DNA from: Methylobacterium durans | GTDB taxonomy: Bacteria; Pseudomonadota; Alphaproteobacteria; Rhizobiales; Beijerinckiaceae | DNA: 64,000 bases | Reading direction: 5' to 3' | NCBI RefSeq assembly: GCF_003173715.1 | Contig: NZ_CP029550.1 | Location: 496,001 to 560,000 of the forward strand | Shown here: in pieces, positions 8,713 to 18,418 of the stretch | Layout: each line of letters begins with the position of its first letter | Position numbering within the stretch: position 1 is the stretch's first letter | The notes under the pieces: generated by a model | What the model was told of the DNA's origin: nothing | Seen by the model: the letters and a program-made list of their open reading frames with translations, nothing else | Databases searched by the model: none | Program-made: the position numbers and the translations under genes

Positions 8713-11224
8713 TCCACGCCTCGTTCTGCCGTGGCGATACCAATCACCTTGACCGCACATTTCTTGAAGTCGGTCTGCTTCGAGATGGGGTCCGTCGCGT
8801 CCAGGGTGGCCTTGTTGATCAGTTGGCTCGCATCGAAGAAGGGCACGAAGATGCGCCCGGGGGCATCTTGTTGCGCCCGCGCGTCTCGATGCGGGAGCGG
8901 ATTTCGCCCCGGCGGGACACAATCCGCACCTCTTGGCCCCGTCGCAGGCCGCGCTGCTGCGCGTCGTCTGGATGCATGAACATCACCGCGCCGGTAAAGG
9001 CACGGTAGAGCTCGGGGACTCGCATGGTCATCGAGCCGGAATGCCAATGCTCCAGGACCCGGCCGGTGACGAGCCACAGGTCGAACTCCTGGTCTGGCAC
9101 CTCGGCCGGCGGCTCGTATGGCGCAGCCATGACGACGGCCCGCTTGTCGGGATTCCCGTAGAACTGCCAGCCCGTCCCCTTCTCCACGTAGGGGTCGTGG
9201 CCTTCCCGGTAGCGCCAGCGCGTCTCCTTGCCCTCGACGACAGGCCAACGTAGGCCGCGGACCTCGTGGTAGCGCTCGAACGGCGCGAGATCGTGGCCAT
9301 GTCCGCGCCCAAACGAGGCGTACTCCTCGAACAGACCCTTCTGGACGTGGAAGCCGAAATGCTTCGACTCGGCGTTGTCGTAGCCGGCCGCCAAACTGTC
9401 GAGTCCGAAACGGTCGACCTCGCCATTGCGCCACAGCACGTCGAACAGGGATCTACCCTTGTACTCGGGATGGGCGGCCAGCGTCTCCGGAGCCCAGACC
9501 TCGTCGGTGGTGAAGCGCTTGGAGAACTCCATCAGCTGCCACAGGTCGGAGCGGGCCTCGCCAGGCGCGTTGACGAGTTGACGCCACATGTGGGTACGGC
9601 GCTCGGCGTTGCCGTAGGCCCCCTCCTTCTCGACCCACATGGCCGTGGGTAGAACGAGGTCGGCGGCCATCGCCGTGACCGTCGGATAGGGGTCGGAGCA
9701 GACGACGAAGTTCGCCGGGTTACGGTAACCTGGATAAGTTTCGTTGTTGGTATTGGGCGCCGTCTGCAGATTGTTGTTGCACATGATCCAGTAGGCATTG
9801 AGTTTGCCGTCCCGGAGCATGCGGTCCTGCTGCACGGCGTGGTAACCGATCTCGCCGTTCAACAGACCCGGCGGCAGCTTCCAGATCTCCTCGGCGTGCT
9901 TGCGATGCTCGGGATTGTTGACTTGCATGTCTGCCGGCAGCCGGTGCGCGAAGGTTCCGACCTCGCGGGCGGTGCCACAGGCCGAAGGTTGGCCCGTCAG
10001 TGAGAACGGGCTGTTGCCGGGCTCGGCGATCTTCCCGGTCAGCAGGTGGATGTTGTAGACGAGGTGGTTCGCCCAGACGCCGCGCACGTGTTGATTGAAA
10101 CCCATCGTCCAGAGGGACATTACTTTGATGTTCGGATCCGCGTACAGCTTCGCTAAGGTCAGCAGGCGCTCCTTGGACACTCCGGTCAGGTCGGCCGTCT
10201 TCTCGAGCGTGTAGTCGCTCACCATTCGGGCATAGGCCCCGAAGTCGGACGGCTGTGAGACCGCTGCCTCATTGGCGTGGGCCGCGCGCTGTTCCAGCAC
10301 GTGCTCGGGACGCAGGCCGTAGCCGATGTCAGTGTTGGCGATCCGGAAGTTGACGTGCTGGTCGATGAATTCCTGGTTCACCGCGCCCGTTTGGATGATG
10401 TGGTTCGCCACGAAGTTGAGGATGGCGAGATCGGTGCCCGGCTTGAAGATCAGGGATTGATCCGACAGGTCGGTGGTGCGGTGCTCGTAGGTCGAAAGGG
10501 TCGCGATCCGAACATGCGGTGCGCTCAGCCGCCGGTCGATGACCCGCGTCCACAGGATCGGGTGCATCTCCGCCATGTTCGAGCCCCAGAGCACGAAGGC
10601 GTCGGCATGCTCAAAATCGTCGTAGCAGCCCATCGGCTCGTCCATGCCGAAGGTGCGGATGAAGCCAACCGCGGCCGACGCCATACAGTGGCGGGCATTC
10701 GGATCAAGATTGTTCGAGCGGAAGCCAGCCCGCATGAGTTTTGTCGCGGCGTAGCCCTCGAAGATGGTCCACTGGCCTGAGCCGAACATGCCAACGGCTT
10801 TGGGGCCCTTCTCGCGCAGGACGCGCTTCCACTGCCGCGCCATCTCATCAAAAGCTTGGTCCCAGGAGACGGGCTGCAGCTCCGCGCTCTTGTCGAATTT
10901 CCCGTCACGCACCCGCATTAGCGGGCGGGTGAGGCGGTCGGCGCCGTACATAATCTTCGAGAGAAAGTAGCCTTTCACGCAGTTGAGGCCTCGGTTGACC
11001 TCGGCCTGCATGTCGCCGTGGGTCGCCACGACGCGCCCGTCCTTCACCCCGACCATCACGCCGCAGCCGGTGCCGCAGAACCTGCACGGTGCCTTGGACC
11101 ACTTGAGGGTTATGTCTTCACCCGCCGGAAGATTCTGTGCACGCGCCGGCAGGTCGACGCCTGCGACCGCCGCGGCCGCGGCTGCGGCCTGCGCCTTGAG
11201 CAGGGTTCGGCGGGACACGTCCAT
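8709..11224 (-). pseudogene. napA: Periplasmic nitrate reductase catalytic subunit NapA, frameshifted near the C-terminus
   Basis: Nearly complete NapA: a Tat signal (SRRTLLKAQ), the N-terminal [4Fe-4S] cluster ([13 protein letters not shown] then GLNCVKGYF), and the molybdenum-ligand Cys in [12 protein letters not shown]. The bis-MGD domains follow ([45 protein letters not shown]). The frame is lost after RNKMPPG at a C3G5 run (8856-8863); one extra base restores [19 protein letters not shown] to a stop at 8709 that overlaps napB. The unrestored protein loses about 36 conserved C-terminal residues in the cofactor-binding domain. Function would be nitrate to nitrite in the periplasm. Confidence 0.9.
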
Positions 11225-11269
11225 GGTCGTCTCCTCAAAGGGCAGAGGTGCGTCCGGTCGGCACCACGC

Positions 11270-11575
11270 CTATCCGAATCGGTGGTAGACAAGGGCGGTC
11301 GAGAGAACGCCGGGGAGTTCCCCGATCTCGCCGAGCCGCTGCACGACGTCGTCCTGACTCCGGGTCTCCAACGTTACGACGATCTTCCCGGTGGGGCTGT
11401 CGCCGTGGACGTCCAAGCCGGGGATGACCCGGAGGACGGCCAGGACCTCTGAAAGATGCTCGGGCCGTGCATGGACGATCAGCCCGGTGACGTGGTGTTC
11501 GTCGGCGGGCGCGGCGCTCGCGGCCGGACGGCCGGACAGGAGATCCCGGCGGGACCACGAACTCGGTTCACGCAT
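11270..11575 (-). CDS. napD: NapD, NapA-specific signal-peptide chaperone
   Basis: 101 aa. The ferredoxin-like NapD fold is seen from HHVTGLIVHARPEHLSEV to the C-terminus, with GDSPTGKIVVTLET in the middle. The first 25 residues (SRRDLLSGRPAA) look twin-arginine-like, which is unusual but may be an N-terminal extension. NapD binds the Tat peptide of NapA during cofactor loading in the cytoplasm. The start is supported by an AGGAGG site, which lies over the napE stop. Confidence 0.9.
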   Translation of the reverse strand: MREPSSWSRRDLLSGRPAASAAPADEHHVTGLIVHARPEHLSEVLAVLRVIPGLDVHGDSPTGKIVVTLETRSQDDVVQRLGEIGELPGVLSTALVYHRFG

Positions 11576-11584
11576 CCTCGCCTC

Positions 11585-11782
11585 CTAGACGGGTCCCGGC
11601 GGACCGGTGAACGCGTAGTATATCCAGACCAGGAAGCCCCATCCGGCCACCACTCCGATCGCGATGAACGGCCAGATCAGGACGGCGAGGACCAGAAAGG
11701 TCAGGATTTCACGCGTCCGGCTTGGCTGCGCAGGGGTGCTGCGCCCCAGGGGTTCGATCCGAGCGGCCGGCTGCTCTGCCAT
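11585..11782 (-). CDS. napE: NapE, small membrane subunit
   Basis: 65 aa with a polar N-terminus and one transmembrane helix (about 28-55, LTFLVLAVLIWPFIAIGVVA), ending in the aromatic FLVWIYY segment typical of NapE. Function is unknown; it is the first gene of many alphaproteobacterial nap operons (napEDABC), as here. No FixK/FNR palindrome lies close upstream, in contrast to most other operons in the window. Confidence 0.88.
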   Translation of the reverse strand: MAEQPAARIEPLGRSTPAQPSRTREILTFLVLAVLIWPFIAIGVVAGWGFLVWIYYAFTGPPGPV

Positions 11783-12262
11783 CAGTCATGCCCCGGTACG
11801 GCGTGTCGCCGATGCTCGGTATCGGCAGGCGCGGCCATGCAGGTCCGGACCATCGGAAGAAGCGCACGAAGGATGCGGCACCTCGCGCGATCGGCCGCAG
11901 GCGAGCCGGATGAAGCAATCCAAGCGATCCCGGCCCGGTCGGGAGCCTCCGCGTCGCCTCATGTCCGCAGCGCATCCGGCTGCGATCGGGTGTGCTCCCA
12001 CAGGATGCCGCGAGACCGTCGCGTTTGAAAGCATGCAGGTCGCGGAACGACGTAGGATGAACCGGGAGGCGGGAAGCAGCCGTGCGCTTGTCTTCACCGT
12101 CGCGATCTCCTTGTCGTTGCCTGCATGCAGGTGCTCGGGTTTGGGAGATCATACCTGAAGGGTCGAGATGATCTTTGCGCGTGCGCAAACAACCGTCCTG
12201 CAGTGGCGAAACAGGCTCACTCCTCGGCCTTGTCGAACCTGCATTATGGAAATCCGCCCCGT
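11783..12262. other. Intergenic region between napE and the divergent regulator
   Basis: About 480 bp with no convincing gene; the open frames are short, overlap in mirror image and show no family features. It should contain the nap promoter. No TTGA-N6-TCAA palindrome is present within 480 bp of napE. Confidence 0.6.
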
Positions 12263-12276
12263 TTGAGCGAGATCAA
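12263..12276 (+). promoter_or_regulatory. FixK/FNR box upstream of the second Crp/Fnr gene
   Basis: TTGAGCGAGATCAA. Centre 116 bp from the ATG at 12386. It is 480 bp from napE, too far to be its obvious activator site. Confidence 0.65.
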
Positions 12277-12385
12277 TGAGCCTGCAGCTCGTTCGGAACA
12301 GATCCCACCGGGGCCCTTCAGAAGATTTCGACGGCTGATCGGCTCGGCCGAAGTGCCTGCTTCGGGTCCTGAGCAAGTGAGCACG

Positions 12386-13074
12386 ATGGATCAGGTGACG
12401 CATTGGATGAGGCCAGGGGCGGGTGCGCTATTCGCTGGCCTCGACCGCGAACAGGCCGACGCACTGCTGGACGCGGCCTCGCACCGACTGTTCGCGGAAG
12501 GAGCGACGCTCTTCCACCAAGGAGACGCTCCGGCCCAGCTCTTTCAAGTCAACTACGGCCTCGTCAAGCTCTCTCGGGTCAATCCGGAAGGAGGACAGAC
12601 CACGCTCAGGTTCACGGGACCAGGCGATCTCGTCGGCTGCGTGGCGGTCTTCCAGCAATTCCCCTTTCCTGCGACCGCGACCGCTCTCAAACCGACCAGT
12701 GTACTCTGCTGGGGAGCCGGGCAGATTTTCGACCTCCTCAGCCGCTATCCCGCCGTTGCGAACAACGCCCTGCGCACTGTCGGTGACCGGGCCGGGAAAT
12801 GGTCGACCGGGTGTCGGACATGAAGGACAAGTGCGTCGAAGCGCGGATCGCCGGCATCCTCCTGCGCTTGGCCGACCAGATCGGACGCGCCTGTCCAGCC
12901 GGTGTGGAGGTGTCGTTTCCAGTCACACGCAAGGACATCGCCGAGATGACGGGCGTCACCTACTTCACGGTGAGCCGGGTGCTCGCAGCTTGGCGCAAGC
13001 GGGGCCTCGTGCAACTCGGACGGACCCGCATCGTCATCGTCGAGCCGCAGAGGCTTGCCCAGATCGCCGGCTGA
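12386..13074 (+). pseudogene. Second Crp/Fnr-family regulator (Dnr/NnrR-like) with a frameshift
   Basis: The N-terminal part (from MDQVTHWM) is a cyclic-nucleotide-like sensor domain (FHQGDAPAQLFQVNYGLVKL, then FTGPGDLVGCVAVF). The dimer helix and winged helix lie in the next frame (MKDKCVEARIAGILLRLADQ, DIAEMTGVTYFTVSRVL). The junction is a GGG run at 12794-12796; one extra G gives DRAGEMVDRV and a continuous protein of about 229 aa. Position between nap and nnrU/nnrS suggests a nitrogen-oxide regulator. The recognition helix carries TVSR rather than ESVSR, so its target may differ slightly from FixK's. Without repair no DNA-binding domain is attached. Confidence 0.8.
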
Positions 13075-13092
13075 GGATCTGCCTGACCGATC

Positions 13093-13785
13093 TCATCCCA
13101 ATGCCCGGAGCGAGGCCAGCGGATCGGATCCTACCAACAGCGCATGTCCCTGCAGGAGGATCCATGCATAGAGGGCGAGGCTCGCGGCCGTGGCGAGCGC
13201 GAGCGGCTTCCAGGTGCCGATGCGGACCCGTCCGGCCAAGAGTGCGGCGAACGGGATGTTGGAGTAGGTTCGGCTCAGCTCCCGCCAGCGTTCCTGACCC
13301 AGGCGGCCGCGTGCCTTCGCATCCAGCAGGTGGAAACCAAGTCCAGCGAAGGCGGACATGCTGCCGAACAGGAGGACAGTGGCAAGATCGCCGTTCGCCG
13401 GTATATGAACCGCCGCCCACAGCAGGAAACCCCAGAGCAGCGGGTGACGGGTGACGGCGACCGCAGGACCGGGCTCTTCCCCTCCCCTCAGCGAGATCGA
13501 TAGCGGGTTTGGGGTTAGAAGGCCGCTTACTCCGAAGAATAGGGCGAACGGCATCAGAACGAGTGCGACGTACCATTGCCACTCAGCAGGGTGCCAGAGC
13601 ACGATCGTGTCGGCCCGACGTGTCGCTACGACGAGCTATGCGAGCAGCGCGATCGAAAGAAGCGAGTACGTGAACAGGTAGAGGCGTAGCCCCATGGCTG
13701 ACACCATGCGGTCGCGAATGCGCGGAGCCGCCGGCACGGAGTGAGCCGTGAGGAAGACGGTAAGCGCCAGAGTGAATTCGGTCAT
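13093..13785 (-). pseudogene. nnrU: NnrU-family membrane protein with an internal amber codon
   Basis: Starts at ATG 13785, overlapping the upstream gene's TGA by one base. Residues MTEFTLALTVFLTAHSVPA begin the first helix of NnrU. After SLLSIALLA an in-frame TAG stands at 13636-13638 where a Trp (TGG) would fit; the same frame continues with LVVATRRADTIVLWHP, AVTRHPLLWGFLLWAAVHIPANGD and the rest of NnrU to 13093. NnrU proteins are five- to six-helix membrane proteins linked to nitric oxide and nitrite metabolism in Rhodobacter; the biochemical role is unknown. A restart at TTG or GTG after the stop would miss the first helix. Confidence 0.82.
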
Positions 13786-14957
13786 CAGGATTCGCTTCGG
13801 CCAAGGAGCCGACGGGCGCCGGAGGTCAGCGCGGCGACCGAAGCGGCGAAGCTTAGGATGGCGATGACTGTGGCGATGCTGCTCCAGCGACGACCTGCCT
13901 CGGAGCCGAACAAATCGGCGCCGAGCCGGAAGACGACGGACGCGTGCAGGACGGTCAACGGGCCGTAGAGGACCGGAGCATAGCGCACTCGGACCCCTCC
14001 TACGGCGGGTAGAATGACGAGCGCGTGCCCAAAGACCATCGACAGCACGAACCCGAGCAGAACGGCATGAACGGCCATGTCGTATCCGTACGCAGTGGAG
14101 CCGGGTGGGAAGATCAAGAGGAGCAGGCCAGCGGTTCCGAGCCAAACGTAGCCTGCGAGCATGGAGGCGGCCATAAAGCGGGGCTGACCGTGTCCCCGAA
14201 TGGTCCGCATCGCGATGTCGTGGCGCGCCAGCCACGCCGCGAGCGCCAGAAGGCCTGCACCCATGAGACGCGATCCCGTCGCGTCCATGAGGCCACTGGC
14301 GGCACCGGCCAGAAAGATCCCTGTCGCGAGGAGGAAGAGAGGGCTGCTCCCGCTCCGCCCTGGAAGGAGCCGACTGAGTTCGAGGCGCTCCCCGGCGATG
14401 GTCAGCACCAGGAAGGCGAGCCACCAGCCGACGAGATCGGGGACAGGCTGCCCTGTGGCCCAGAGCGTGCTGCCAGTCAGCAACGAGACGGCGCCGACTT
14501 CCAACGCCAGTGTGAACACGGCCGGCTGCCGAAGCATCGCGACGAGCGCAACCAGCGTCGTCACGGCTGCCGCCAGGACATAGGCCCAGGCTCCGGGCGC
14601 CCGAGAAGGCGCGATCAGCAGCAGGAGCGACGCGGCGCTTGAGAGAGCGGGTGCCACGAAGGGCCAATGGGCTCCGGACGCGACGGCCCGCTCGAGCCCG
14701 ATCAGGGTACCGAACACCCCCAAGATCATGAGGGGTCCATGCAGGTCGGAGAAGGCTTCCGCCCGCGGCAGGTCCCAGCCCACGCGCGACAGCCCGGTCC
14801 AGATCCCGAGTGCCAGCGTCGCCGCTGCGCATGTGAAGAGTGCAGCCTTCGACATCGCGAGTCCGTTGCGCCGCTCGGAAGTCTGCGTCTCCTGAGCGGC
14901 GGTCTGCCGCCACGAGGTCGACTTAGGAGCTCCTGAGCGCGCCGGGTTTCGGGACAT
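13785..14957 (-). CDS. Polytopic membrane protein of the nnr cluster
   Basis: About 390 aa from ATG 14957 (ATG 14855, just before the first helix, is the alternative). Roughly ten to twelve hydrophobic segments; conserved-looking features include FSDLHGPLMILGVFGTLIGLERAVA and AVHAVLLGFVLSMVFGHALVILPA, with His residues inside helices as in NnrS haem proteins. It overlaps nnrU by one base, so the two are probably co-translated. I recognise the type as a NnrS-like or NnrU-associated membrane protein but cannot assign a name; the haem link is inferred from intramembrane histidines. Confidence 0.75.
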   Translation of the reverse strand: MSRNPARSGAPKSTSWRQTAAQETQTSERRNGLAMSKAALFTCAAATLALGIWTGLSRVGWDLPRAEAFSDLHGPLMILGVFGTLIGLERAVASGAHWPFVAPALSSAASLLLLIAPSRAPGAWAYVLAAAVTTLVALVAMLRQPAVFTLALEVGAVSLLTGSTLWATGQPVPDLVGWWLAFLVLTIAGERLELSRLLPGRSGSSPLFLLATGIFLAGAASGLMDATGSRLMGAGLLALAAWLARHDIAMRTIRGHGQPRFMAASMLAGYVWLGTAGLLLLIFPPGSTAYGYDMAVHAVLLGFVLSMVFGHALVILPAVGGVRVRYAPVLYGPLTVLHASVVFRLGADLFGSEAGRRWSSIATVIAILSFAASVAALTSGARRLLGRSES

Positions 14958-15142
14958 GTTTCTGTTCTTCGCCGGAGTATGACTTGGAGTTTGGCGTTGC
15001 CGCTTCGTTCGCTCAATCCGAAGCGGTTCAAGAAGACGATCTACCGGTATGAACGGGGCGTGCCGAACTCGAACGACCGTTCGGCGGCACCGCCGAGGCA
15101 GGCTCGGCATGCCTGAGAGCGGAGCCGTACACTCGCGCTCGG

Positions 15143-15538
15143 TCAGCTCACGTGTTGTGGACGGCGTCCGAGGAGTTCAAGTCCGCTCTGTGTGATCCGA
15201 TCCGGTGTCCAGACTGGATCCCAGACAAGTGAGACCAGGATCGGACAGTTTCCGCCAAACCGCCGTAAGAGGCAGGTGCGAGCTTCTTCGACGAGCAGAT
15301 CGCCGAGGGGGCAGGTTCGCGCGGTGAGAGTCAGATCGACCTCAATTCGTCCAGCCTTCCGTACGGCACGGTAGACGAGGCCGAGATGGACGATGCTAAT
15401 GCCGACCTCCGGATCTTGGACCTTTTCAAGACAATCAAGCACCTCGGGATCGAGACCGCCCGCCGACTTGTGATGCGCATGCGGTGCACTCGGCAAATCC
15501 TCGTGCCGCATCGCGCGGTGTCTCAACCAAGAGAGCAT
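15143..15538 (-). CDS. MIP18/DUF59-family protein (iron-sulfur assembly type)
   Basis: 131 aa. The DUF59 core is clear: VLDCLEKVQDPEVGISIVHLGLVY, DLTLTARTCPLGDLLVEEA with the conserved Cys, and VSLVWDPVWTPDRITQSG. Relatives (PaaD, SufT, MIP18) help mature Fe-S proteins. The N-terminal 28 residues (HAHHKSAGG) look like a poorly conserved extension. It is divergent from nnrS, with the FixK/FNR box at 15601-15614 between them, so it may share that site. A role in maturing Fe-S enzymes under low oxygen or NO stress is plausible but inferred. Confidence 0.82.
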   Translation of the reverse strand: MLSWLRHRAMRHEDLPSAPHAHHKSAGGLDPEVLDCLEKVQDPEVGISIVHLGLVYRAVRKAGRIEVDLTLTARTCPLGDLLVEEARTCLLRRFGGNCPILVSLVWDPVWTPDRITQSGLELLGRRPQHVS

Positions 15539-15600
15539 GGTTCACACCTCCGGATCTTCGGCTGCGTGCATTCTTGTGGCCATGCGGAGAGCGTCGATCC

Positions 15601-15614
15601 TTGATCTGAGTCAA
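15601..15614. promoter_or_regulatory. FixK/FNR box between the DUF59 gene and nnrS
   Basis: TTGATCTGAGTCAA. Centre 98 bp from nnrS ATG 15706 and 69 bp from the DUF59 start at 15538. A box at -41.5 would put the nnrS transcript start near 15649, which rules out the upstream ATG at 15643. Confidence 0.75.
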
Positions 15615-15705
15615 GTAGACCGAATTGGGCAGGTGGTACGGAATGGCTGCCGAGGCTGGACGCCGCACGTCGCCCTTCACTCGAAGTCTGCCGGAGTTGA
15701 CGAAG

Positions 15706-16884
15706 ATGGCTCCTGTTCCGCGGCTGCGCGCCTACGCAGGCCCCTCGTTCCTCTCCTACGGCTTCCGGCCATTCTTCCTGTTCGCCTCGATCTATGCGGG
15801 CGTGGCAATCGTTCTGTGGCTTTCGATCTTCGTCGGGGAGCTCGCGCTGCCCACTCTGTTCGTCGGTCGGGATTGGCACGTCCACGAGATGCTCTTCGGC
15901 TTCCTGGCGGCCGTCGTGGCCGGGTTTCTGCTGACTGCCATCCCGAACTGGACAGGACGCCTACCGCTGCAGAGAGGTCCGCTTCTGGTCCTCGTGTCGG
16001 CCTGGGCGGCTGGCCGCGTCGCAGTGAGCGTTTCTGCATGGACCGGATGGCTGCCCGCTGCTGTCGTTGACCTGTCGTTCCTCTTCCTGCTGACCGCCGC
16101 CACTGCCCGCGAGATATTCGCCGGGCGGAACTGGCGCAATCTGAAGGTGCTTGCGGTGCTCGTCGCCCTGTTGGGTGGCAATGCACTGTTCCATCTCGAG
16201 GCTCATCTGTGGGGCACGGCGGAGTACGGCACGCGCGTCGGCATCGCGGCAACGCTCGTGCTCGTGATGCTCATCGGCGGGCGCATCGTCCCGAGCTTTA
16301 CCCGCAATTGGCTAGCAAAGACGAAGCCGGGACGGATGCCGGTGCCGTACGGCTCTTTCGACCGGATAGCGATGGCGTCCGCGCTGCCCACTCTCGCGCT
16401 TTGGGTCTGCAAGCCGCAATCGTCGATCACGGGGGCGGCTCTTCTTGCATCTGGAGCGATCCAAGCGGTTCAGTTGGCGCGTTGGGCCGGAGACCGCACC
16501 TGGGGGGATCGCCTCGTCCTCGTCCTGCACGTGGCCTACGCGTTCGTGCCGCTCGGCTTCCTCCTGATCGGGGCCGCTTCGCTCGGGTTCGTGCCGGCAG
16601 GCGCGGGCATCCATGCCTGGACAGGCGGTGCGCTCGGAATGATGACGCTGGCGGTCATGTCTCGGGCAAGCCTCGGCCACACGGGACGACCGCTCGCCGC
16701 CACGCCGACGCTGCAGGCGCTGTACGGCTTGGCAGGCTTGTCGGTTGTCGCGCGGATCTGCGCCTCGCTGCATCCGGCTTGGTTCGCCGGACTGCTGCCA
16801 CTGGCGGCGGTTCTTTGGGCCGCAGCCTTCGTCGGCTTCGCAGCTGCCTACTGGCGCGTGCTGACGGGGCCGAAAATCGAATGA
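15706..16884 (+). CDS. nnrS: NnrS haem-copper membrane protein
   Basis: About 392 aa with twelve predicted helices. NnrS signatures: YGFRPFFLFASIYAG near the start, DWHVHEMLFGFLAAVVAGFLL with paired histidines, NALFHLEAH, GGRIVPSFTRNWL, and late HAWTGGALGMMTLAVMSR then SLGHTGRPL. NnrS contains haem and copper and protects cells against nitrosative stress in several proteobacteria. The start at 15706 is preferred from the box geometry. It points away from nnrU but belongs to the same nitrogen-oxide group and, unlike nnrU, is intact. Confidence 0.92.
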   Translation: MAPVPRLRAYAGPSFLSYGFRPFFLFASIYAGVAIVLWLSIFVGELALPTLFVGRDWHVHEMLFGFLAAVVAGFLLTAIPNWTGRLPLQRGPLLVLVSAWAAGRVAVSVSAWTGWLPAAVVDLSFLFLLTAATAREIFAGRNWRNLKVLAVLVALLGGNALFHLEAHLWGTAEYGTRVGIAATLVLVMLIGGRIVPSFTRNWLAKTKPGRMPVPYGSFDRIAMASALPTLALWVCKPQSSITGAALLASGAIQAVQLARWAGDRTWGDRLVLVLHVAYAFVPLGFLLIGAASLGFVPAGAGIHAWTGGALGMMTLAVMSRASLGHTGRPLAATPTLQALYGLAGLSVVARICASLHPAWFAGLLPLAAVLWAAAFVGFAAAYWRVLTGPKIE

Positions 16885-17149
16885 TCAACTCGGACAGGCT
16901 CACGGAGCGCCAGCCGAAGACTCGTGGACGGACACCGGATCCTGTTGCGAAGGTCTAAGATCTGCGCGGAACTCCTCGGCTCCTTTGCGGCAGCCTCGAT
17001 TGGCGGTCGAGCCTCGCGAGGCGGTAGTCCTATCAAGCGGCCGGCCGGCACCACCTCGTGGCGTTAGGGTCCACTGCCCTTGATGCAGCGCAATGCGCTG
17101 GTGGGCACGCTGGCGCCATGAACATCGTCGCGGGCCGGTCCACGGACCG
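16885..17149. other. Intergenic region after nnrS
   Basis: About 265 bp. A 25-codon frame begins with ATG overlapping the nnrS stop (ATGA) and ends at 16959; nothing supports it as a gene. No other feature seen. Confidence 0.5.
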
Positions 17150-17377
17150 ATGAGATCGTGTTCAGGAGCTTACGGGTCCACGGTGCCGAAGGTTCTCAAG
17201 GTGGAGACCGGTGCGTTTGCGGTCGTGGAGGATGGCGTCTGGTGGCCGGGCGTCTACGATACGTTCACGGCAGCGGAGCGCGCGACCGTCTTCCGGGAGG
17301 CGGATCTATCGAGGCTGCAGGAGCGTAGGAATGCAGAGAGCGTCAGCAGCCGCGGCATCATCACGATCGCGGACCTA

Positions 17378-17404
17378 GAGTTGCGCCCGAGCGTGTTGGG
17401 ACGG
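17378..17404 (+). repeat. Left terminal inverted repeat of the IS630 element
   Basis: Begins GAGTTGCGCCCG and ends GTTGGGACGG; pairs with 18392-18418. Confidence 0.8.
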
Positions 17405-17443
17405 TTCGGGAGTTGGGACGTTGAGGAGTGAAGGAGGATGCCG

Positions 17444-18405
17444 ATGCCTTCACCCCTGTCCGTTGATCTACGCGAGCGTGTCGTCTCTGCCGTTTCGGAG
17501 GGGACGTCCTGTCATCAGGCGGCAGCCCGGTTCGGGGTCAGCGTGTCCAGTGCCAGCCGCTGGTCGGAACAGTTCCGCCAGGAGGGGCAGCTCGCGCCCA
17601 AGCCGTCGGGTGGCGATCATGCCTCGCACCGGATCGAGGCGCAGGCCGAACTGATCCTGACGACCTACGAGGCGCGGCCCGCGATCTTCCTGCATGAGTT
17701 GCGTGACGCCTTGGCCGAGCACGGCGTGCAGACCAGCACGAGCAGCCTGTCCCGCTTCTTCGCCCGGCACGGCATCACCCGTAAAAAGGGGCGATCCACG
17801 CCGCCGAGCAGGCGCGCGAGGACGTAAGGGCCGCCCGCGAGGCGTGGTTCGAGAACCAGGACGCCCTCGATCCCGACAGACTGGTCTTCCTCGACGAGAC
17901 CGCCGCGGCCACCAACATGGCGCGCCGATACGGTCGAGCCCCGCGGGGCGAGCGCTGCCGCCTCGCCGTCCCGCAGGGGCACTACAAAACCACCACCGTC
18001 ACCGCCGCCCTGCGCAGCGATGGCCTGTGTGCCACCACCCTGTTCGACGGAGCCACGAACGGCGCACGCTTCCGGGCCTACGTCACTGACACGCTCGTGC
18101 CCGTGCTCAGGCTCGGCGACACCGTCATCCTCGACAACCTGCAGGCTCACAAGGTGACGGGGGTGCGCGAGGCCATCGAGGCCGCCGGGGCGAGGCTGCT
18201 CTACCTCCCGCCCTACAGCCCGGACTTCAATCCGATCGAGCAAATCTTCGCCAAGTTGAAGGGCCTGCTCCGAACCGCGGCGGCCCGCACTGTCCCAGAC
18301 CTGTGGCACACCATCCGGCAAGCCTTCGCTCGCTTCACGGCCGACGAGTGCCGCAACTGCCTCGCCGCAGCCGGCTACGATACCGACTTGGCCGTCCCGA
18401 CATGA
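17444..18405 (+). CDS. IS630 transposase in two frames (orfA/orfB)
   Basis: orfA (from ATG 17444, six bases after GGAGG) encodes a helix-turn-helix (DLRERVVSAVSEGTSCHQAAARFGVS, abbreviated as LRERVVSAV..CHQAAARFGV) and stops near 17827. orfB lies in the -1 frame. It continues AIHAAEQARED and contains the DDE catalytic domain: LVFLDETAAATNM (first Asp), VILDNLQAHKV (second Asp) and YSPDFNPIEQIFAKLK (Glu), ending at 18405. The change of frame fits the AAAAAGGGG run at 17783-17791, where -1 slippage would give one DDE transposase of about 320 aa. Either programmed frameshifting, known in several IS families, or inactivation is possible. Confidence 0.82.
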
Positions 18406-18418
18406 GCGGGAACGGCTC
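18392..18418 (-). repeat. Right terminal inverted repeat of the IS630 element
   Basis: Read on the minus strand it begins GAGCCGTTCCCG and ends GTCGGGACGG; pairs with 17378-17404. Confidence 0.8.

Noticed and set aside
11786..12097. 103-codon minus-strand frame upstream of napE
   Set aside because: No ribosome-binding site or motif; composition fits chance reading of GC-rich intergenic DNA.
13600..13640. Reading the TAG codons of nnrU and the 29868 site as a sense codon
   Set aside because: Other genes in the window end in TAG (for example napE) at normal C-termini, and nothing points to suppression.
16881..16959. 25-codon frame overlapping the nnrS stop
   Set aside because: Too short, no composition or family support.
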